Source: Fen-549 sp050011315 (GTDB taxonomy: Bacteria > Actinomycetota > Thermoleophilia > Gaiellales > Gaiellaceae). Taken from it: 64,000 nt of DNA. Below are positions 59,688-64,000 of the stretch, in pieces (position 1 is the stretch's first letter; every line of letters starts with the position of its first letter). The position numbers were made by a program, and so were the translations under genes. Under the pieces are notes generated by a model. That model made no database searches. It saw nothing but the letters and a program-made list of their open reading frames with translations, and was not told where the DNA came from. The DNA lies in contig JBEKJI010000005.1 of assembly GCA_050011315.1 (NCBI GenBank), positions 1-64,000 on the forward strand. Direction: 5' to 3'.

Positions 59688-60549
59688 GCGAGCGGGATCA
59701 CTTGCGCGTCCCGGTGCTCTTCCGCGGAGCCGACCGCTCACCGCTCGCCCGCTTGGACAAGGTGATCCGCTCGCCGATCTCCTTCGATCGACGAGCGGCG
59801 CCGGCCGAGCCGTGGTCGTAGATGTTCAACGCCTGATCGACGAGGCGCTCCGAGGGTCGGCGGCAGCGCTCTTCGACCGGCTAAGGAAGGACGAGGGAGA
59901 ACCCGAGCTGCCGATCACGGTTCCTGGCTCGCGGACGCTGACCATGCTGCTTCGGATCTGCGTCTGCGTGGACGAATCGGGCTCCGTCTCTTCCACGGAT
60001 CCCGGCGGAGAGGCCCGCCGAGCCACACTGCTCGCCTGCGACTGGCTCGATGAGTACTCCGAGAACCCGCGCGATCGTATCGGTCTCGTTCGCTTCGCCG
60101 AGCGAGCCGACTCGATCAATCCCGTGCGCGCTGGCTCCGCTAGGGCAGCGATCGAGCGGGCGTTGGCCCGGGGCGGGCAAGATCTCGGAGGCGGGACACA
60201 GCTCGCTCCGGCGGTCGAAGAGATACGCCGCATGCTCGGAGGGCACCTGCGCGAGTACCGTCTGGCTCTGCTTGTCACGGACGGCCAGGTAGCCGAGCCG
60301 GATGACGAGCTGCGGCGTCTGTTTGGGCGCCTGCGCGCCTCGCTCGATTCTGTCTATTTGATCGCGCTCGATGCCGATGGCTCCTGGAGTAGCCAGACCC
60401 ACGCTCGATACGACTCGCTTGGCCTCTCGGGCGTGATCCCACTCAAGAAGGCAGGAGGAGCCGAGCTCGCGGCAGCGATCGCCACCGTGCTCGTTCACGA
60501 GGCAGGCCTCTCGGTTCTGAACGCGGCCGGCAGACGGAGGTTCAGGTGA
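59680..60549 (+). CDS. VWA-domain protein
   Basis: A 289-residue protein from ATG 59680 (overlapping the previous stop). It has the complete MIDAS set: VCVDESGSVSS (DxSxS), GGGTQLAPAVEEIRR with the Thr, and LLVTDGQVAEP with the Asp. No signal peptide; probably cytoplasmic. Metal-dependent VWA proteins pair with AAA ATPases or act as assembly adaptors. Together with the lipoprotein VWA and the coupling ATPase it suggests a chaperone-adaptor role in transfer. The Arg-rich N-terminus is not clearly homologous. Confidence 0.7.
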   Translation: MARRAGSLARPGALPRSRPLTARPLGQGDPLADLLRSTSGAGRAVVVDVQRLIDEALRGSAAALFDRLRKDEGEPELPITVPGSRTLTMLLRICVCVDESGSVSSTDPGGEARRATLLACDWLDEYSENPRDRIGLVRFAERADSINPVRAGSARAAIERALARGGQDLGGGTQLAPAVEEIRRMLGGHLREYRLALLVTDGQVAEPDDELRRLFGRLRASLDSVYLIALDADGSWSSQTHARYDSLGLSGVIPLKKAGGAELAAAIATVLVHEAGLSVLNAAGRRRFR

Positions 60550-60716
60550 GCCCGATCCTCGACAACTGGTTCCGATTCCTCTGGAGCCTCCTCCTGGCCG
60601 CGATCGTCATCAACGTCTCAATCGCGCTGATCAGGCCGGCAGTGCCGTACTTGATCGCCTTTGTTGCGATCGTCGGGATCTTCCAGATCGTTCGCTGGTG
60701 GAGGGAGCGCTGGTGA
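60546..60716 (+). CDS. Tiny membrane protein (56 residues)
   Basis: GTG 60546, sharing GTGA with the previous stop, reads VSPILDNWFRFLWSLLLAAI, then VINVSIALIRPAVPYLIAFV and AIVGIFQIVRWWRERW, ending TGA 60716. Two transmembrane helices with a Pro between them, and a basic, Trp-rich end. It is too short for most gene finders but fits the operon exactly. Function unknown. Confidence 0.65.
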   Translation: MSPILDNWFRFLWSLLLAAIVINVSIALIRPAVPYLIAFVAIVGIFQIVRWWRERW

Positions 60717-60756
60717 TGCCGGACCCCTGTAATAGAGCGGCATTTCAGAAAATAGT

Positions 60757-60774
60757 GTTGACAATTTGGACAAC
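60757..60774. promoter_or_regulatory. Candidate -35/operator palindrome
   Basis: GTTGACAATTTGGACAAC is an imperfect palindrome (six of nine pairs match) containing TTGACA. No good -10 lies 16-18 bases downstream. It may be an operator for a repressor of the conjugation genes starting at 60834. Confidence 0.35.
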
Positions 60775-60833
60775 ATGTGAGACAGTCGTGACGTTACAAA
60801 AACTAACCGGGTGGGCTAGTTCAGGAGTCTCAC

Positions 60834-61028
60834 GTGCGTAAAGGCGCGTCTAGTCTTCCCGCAGGAGCGCGGCGAATTCGCGTGCGCTCGCGTCCACTGG
60901 AAGAGATCGACGAGGCGAAGCTCGCGCTCGCCATCTGGTTAATGGCGAAACGGTTGGCTGAGGAGAGCGCAGTCGTTGTTCCCCTCGCCTCCAAGTCCTC
61001 CAACCCTTCCGAGGAGGAGGTCGCCTGA
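60834..61028 (+). CDS. Small unknown protein before the coupling ATPase
   Basis: A 64-residue protein; GTG 60834 follows AGGAG (60822-60826). Sequence opens MRKGASSLPAGARRIRVRSR and includes IDEAKLALAIWLMAKRLAEE, a helical amphipathic stretch. The stop shares TGATG with the next gene, so it is cotranslated with the ATPase. Unknown family; may be an adaptor. Confidence 0.55.
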   Translation: MRKGASSLPAGARRIRVRSRPLEEIDEAKLALAIWLMAKRLAEESAVVVPLASKSSNPSEEEVA

Positions 61029-63292
61029 TGGACGCTCTTGTCGTTTCCGCTGGTGCCGGCGCCAGCGTCGCTATTGGCGTGGGCGCGGGTGCTCTCGTTG
61101 CGAAGCTGCATGCGAGAGACGCGAAGCGGCCCGTCTCGACCGTCGAGCTTCGCTTCGGTAGCGGTCTCGGCCGCGAGGCAGTCGAGGCGGCGCTGACAGC
61201 CGTCTCGGGACTACCGAGGCGAGCGAGTGTCGTCCTCGAAACGATCGCGAGCGAGAACGGGATCAAGCACCTGCTCATCGCCGAGCAGGCCCCGCTCGAC
61301 AACGTCTGCGGCCAACTCCGCGGGCTCATCCCGGATATCCGCATCGAGCCAGTTGCGGCGCCCGATCGTCCCGCCTGGCAAGTGGGCGCCGGGCTTACCT
61401 GGTCGCGGCAGCATCTGCTGCTTCGGACCGACGGCGCCGACGAGGCGGCCGCGGGACTACTCTCCGCGCTCGGCCCGCTTGCGAAGGACGAGGTTCTGCT
61501 TCTCCGAGTCGAGCTTCGACCGGGCAGGCCCGCGCCGCTTCCCGAGCGAAACGGTGGCGCCGGCCAACAGAAGCGAGCGGGATCCCCGTTCGATCTCTTC
61601 GCGAGCGGCAAGCACGTCGACTCCGATCAAGTCCGAGCGCTCCGATCCAAGTACGCAGGGCCGCTCCTTCGCTCGCGTGTGGCCTTGGCCGTCTCGTGCG
61701 GACATCCCAAGCGCGCCGAGCACCTGCTCAGCCGGATGATCTCGGTCATACGAACGCGCAGAGGCTCGCGCGGCGCACTCCAGATTCGCCGTCTCGGCGC
61801 CAAAGCGCTTGAGCGCGTGCTCGAGCGACGAGGACATGGCGGCGATCTCCTCTCGCCCGCCGAGCTTTCCGGCGTCGTCGGTTGGCCGATCGGAGCGCCT
61901 CGGCTTCCCGGCCTCTCCCTCGGTAGCGCTCCGTTTCTTCTTCCCGATAGGCGAATCCCAGACCGCGGTCGCATCCTGGGCCTTTCGACCTGGCCGGGAA
62001 TGGAGCGACGCGGGCTCGCTCAGCCGGTTGTCGGTGCTCTGTCGCACAGCCTGCTTGCAGGCCCCACCGGCTCGGGGAAGAGCGCCCTGATCACCGGCCT
62101 GGTTGTCTCTGACCTGATGGAGGGACGAGGCTGCCTCGTTCTCGACGGCAAGGGCGACCTCGCCGACGACCTCCTCTCGCGCGTACCCGAAGAGCGCCTC
62201 TCCGATGTGATCGTGCTCGACCCCGCCGCGGGCGGCCCGGTGCCCGGACTGCGTGTCTTCGGCAAGACAAGCGACCCCGAACTCGCCGCCGATTTGGTGC
62301 TGAACGTCCTGCGCGAGATCTTCCGGGACTCCTGGGGCGTCCGCTCCGAGCAGTGGTTGCGCGCCGGCCTCGTCACCGTGGCGCACGATCCCAAAGGAAC
62401 GCTCGGCGATCTCCCCTACGTGTTCTCGGACGATGCCTACCGACGCCGTCTGGTCGGCAAGATCGGCGACCCGATGCTGCAGGCGACCTGGGCGGCGTTC
62501 GAGGCCATGAACCCGCGCGAGCGCGCGAACCAACTCGGCGCCCCCCTGAACAAGCTCACGGAGCTGCTTGGCCGCCGCGTCCTGCGCGGCGTTCTCTCGC
62601 AGGCGGATCCGACACTCGACATGGCCGAGGTGATCAGCCGCGGCAAGGTCGTGATCGTCTCGCTCTCCCCGGGCAGGATCGGCGCCCCGGCCGCGAGGCT
62701 GCTCGGCGCTCTCGTCGTCTATCAGCTCTTCACCGCCATCCAGGCCCGCTCGGCGACGAGTCCGGCAAGAAGAAAGCCGTTTCTCGCCTACATCGACGAG
62801 CCGAGAGTGCTCGGCGACATCCCGGTGCCCATCGACAGCATGTTCGAGCTGGCGCGCGGGCTGGGAGTCGGCCTGACGCTAGCCGTCCAGTCGGCGATGC
62901 AGCTGCCGACAACCGTCCGAAACGCCGCGCTCACGAACGCAGCGACGCTCGTTGCCTTCCGCCAGAACCACGACGAAGATGCCGAGCTGCTCGCGCGCCA
63001 TCTTCCCGGCGTCAGCACCGAGGGGCTCCTTCACCTCGGCGCCTTCGAGATGATCGCCCGCATCGGGCTCGGCCCGGGCGAGGTCGCGACGCCCGCGAGC
63101 GGTCGCACTCTGCCGCCACCTAAGGAGACGAGCGACCCGGCACTCGTGCGTAAGGCATCCGCCGAGCGTTACGGCCGCGACTTGTCGCTCGTCGACCGGG
63201 CGCTCGCCGAGCGCCACGGCCAGACGGGTGTCGCACAAGCCGCAGGCGGCATTGACGAAGTGCCGATCGGCAGGCGCAGGAGAGAGAAGTGA
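61028..63292 (+). CDS. Type IV secretion/conjugation coupling ATPase (VirD4/TraG-like)
   Basis: A 754-residue ATPase with a weakly hydrophobic N-terminus (VSAGAGASVAIGVGAGALVA) and an ATPase core from about residue 335: LAGPTGSGKSALITGLVVSD (Walker A), CLVLDGKGDLADDLLSR, VIVLDPAAGGPVPGLRVF and FLAYIDEPRVLGDIPVPIDS (Walker B and TraM-recognition region), then GVGLTLAVQSAMQLPTTVRN and LVAFRQNHDEDAELLARHLP. Such proteins bring relaxosome DNA to a conjugation channel. It follows a 64-residue gene by TGATG overlap and is followed by a replication-relaxation protein, giving a plasmid/ICE-type module. Confidence 0.8.
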   Translation: MDALVVSAGAGASVAIGVGAGALVAKLHARDAKRPVSTVELRFGSGLGREAVEAALTAVSGLPRRASVVLETIASENGIKHLLIAEQAPLDNVCGQLRGLIPDIRIEPVAAPDRPAWQVGAGLTWSRQHLLLRTDGADEAAAGLLSALGPLAKDEVLLLRVELRPGRPAPLPERNGGAGQQKRAGSPFDLFASGKHVDSDQVRALRSKYAGPLLRSRVALAVSCGHPKRAEHLLSRMISVIRTRRGSRGALQIRRLGAKALERVLERRGHGGDLLSPAELSGVVGWPIGAPRLPGLSLGSAPFLLPDRRIPDRGRILGLSTWPGMERRGLAQPVVGALSHSLLAGPTGSGKSALITGLVVSDLMEGRGCLVLDGKGDLADDLLSRVPEERLSDVIVLDPAAGGPVPGLRVFGKTSDPELAADLVLNVLREIFRDSWGVRSEQWLRAGLVTVAHDPKGTLGDLPYVFSDDAYRRRLVGKIGDPMLQATWAAFEAMNPRERANQLGAPLNKLTELLGRRVLRGVLSQADPTLDMAEVISRGKVVIVSLSPGRIGAPAARLLGALVVYQLFTAIQARSATSPARRKPFLAYIDEPRVLGDIPVPIDSMFELARGLGVGLTLAVQSAMQLPTTVRNAALTNAATLVAFRQNHDEDAELLARHLPGVSTEGLLHLGAFEMIARIGLGPGEVATPASGRTLPPPKETSDPALVRKASAERYGRDLSLVDRALAERHGQTGVAQAAGGIDEVPIGRRRREK

Positions 63293-63425
63293 TCGGTCCG
63301 CTCGCCAGTCCGCTCGCGTCGAGTCGAGACGTGGCCAAACCCGCGCCAGTGGCGGGATCGCGCGCGCTAAGCGACGCGACTCATACGCCCTTGGCGTTCT
63401 TCTTATCTTCCTCTGGAGGCAGGCC

Positions 63426-64000
63426 GTGAGCCGTCTCAGACATAGCGGCATCGTTCGGCTGGCCGATCGACTTCCCTCGATAGAACGCCGGATCCTGGAG
63501 ACGGCCGAGCGCCTGCGTCTACTGAGAGCCGATCAGGTGCGGAGACTCTTCTTCAGCGAGATAGAGAGCGAGACCGGGGGCGCCAGGCTCTGCCGCAGAG
63601 CGCTCGCTCACCTGGTGGAGGAGGGACTGCTACGCCGGCTCGAGCGACGTGTCGGCGGCACCAGGGCGGGAAGTAGCGGTCACCTCTACGCGACGACGGC
63701 TGCCGGTGCGCGACTGCTCGCCTACTGGAACGGTGCCGGCGTCGCCTCGAACCGCGGCGCACACGAGCCCGGCGCCGCTTTCGCCTCGCACACACTCGCC
63801 ATCGCCGACCTTTACGTATCGCTGGTTGAGGCAAGTCGCTCCAGCGCGCTCGAGCTCCTCGGCTTCGAGACGGAGCCCGCCTGCTGGCGTGCCTATACGA
63901 CCGCGCTTGGCGCCCGGGCCACGCTCAAGCCCGACGCTCTGGTGCGCCTCGCACACGGCGACTACGAGTACGTCTCGTTCGTAGAGATCGACTGCGGAAC
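63426..64000 (+). CDS. Replication-relaxation family protein (partial, cut by window end)
   Basis: GTG 63426 follows GGAGG (63414-63418) and remains open to the last base. 191 residues visible: winged-helix start (ILETAERLRLLRADQVRRLF, ALAHLVEEGLLRRLERRV), then YATTAAGARLLAYW, HTLAIADLYVSLVEASRSSA and LKPDALVRLAHGDYEYVSFV with an Asp/Glu pattern. This is the replication-relaxation/MobA-like family of actinobacterial plasmids and integrative elements. The C-terminal part lies outside. Confidence 0.65.
   Translation, partial: MSRLRHSGIVRLADRLPSIERRILETAERLRLLRADQVRRLFFSEIESETGGARLCRRALAHLVEEGLLRRLERRVGGTRAGSSGHLYATTAAGARLLAYWNGAGVASNRGAHEPGAAFASHTLAIADLYVSLVEASRSSALELLGFETEPACWRAYTTALGARATLKPDALVRLAHGDYEYVSFVEIDCG

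Noticed and set aside
60757..60800. Full sigma-70 promoter at TTGACA 60758
   Set aside because: No acceptable -10 hexamer 16-18 bases downstream; kept only as an operator candidate.

Overview
ORGANISM. The window is GC-rich, with short intergenic gaps, frequent GTG/TTG starts and many ATGA/TGATG stop-start overlaps. Gene content includes a G1-type glutamic peptidase, an LppX-like lipoprotein, an actinobacterial-type rhomboid-like protein, a replication-relaxation protein and DUF5320/NifX/MinD iron-sulfur genes. This fits a high-GC actinobacterium, probably of the Thermoleophilia (Gaiellales/Solirubrobacterales) type. That placement is inference; no rRNA or complete tRNA gene was seen. LAYOUT. 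(1) 0.5-12.7 kb: secreted proteins and lipoproteins (G1 peptidase, RCC1/beta-propeller lipoprotein, three others) interleaved with a regulator/peptidase/PIN toxin-like operon (6.2-7.9 kb). A dispersed palindromic repeat recurs here. It carries an 11-codon mini-ORF (MELIGHYSNR-stop) that resembles the start of a small winged-helix protein family with three paralogues in the window. (2) 12.8-29.4 kb: housekeeping, sulfur and redox metabolism. It holds a nitronate monooxygenase and a CDF transporter joined head to head with both 5' ends missing, an HDAC-like deacetylase, a TauE-type permease, a methyltransferase, rhodaneses, HdrB/HdrC-like proteins, a PadR-DUF5320-NifX-NifX-MinD-MinD operon, a TDT transporter, an ArsP-like permease with thioredoxin and ArsR, OsmC, thioredoxin, DUF2892 and glutaredoxin. 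Several genes are 5'-truncated remnants. (3) 29.6-57.5 kb: a defence island with an MBL-nuclease plus PD-(D/E)xK-like pair, Gabija (GajA/GajB), an SbcD/SbcC-like pair, a type III-like Res-Mod operon ending in a RelE-like/UvrD fusion helicase, a PIN toxin with a large partner, a large HExxH metalloprotease/dCTP-deaminase fusion, and a sigma factor/anti-sigma pair. (4) 57.7-64 kb: a conjugation or plasmid-type operon with a VWA lipoprotein, a coiled-coil membrane protein, a VWA protein, tiny membrane proteins, a VirD4/TraG-like coupling ATPase and a replication-relaxation protein cut by the window end. HOW THEY FIT. The sulfur/redox genes look like a thiol-persulfide, sulfite and metal homeostasis cluster controlled by two ArsR-type and one PadR-type repressors. 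The defence genes adjoin a mobile-element transfer module, which suggests an integrated element or plasmid cargo. The strongest candidate for something undescribed is the metalloprotease-dCTP deaminase fusion at 52.6-55.2 kb. Next are the mini-ORF palindromic repeat family and the duplicated-domain sigma factor.
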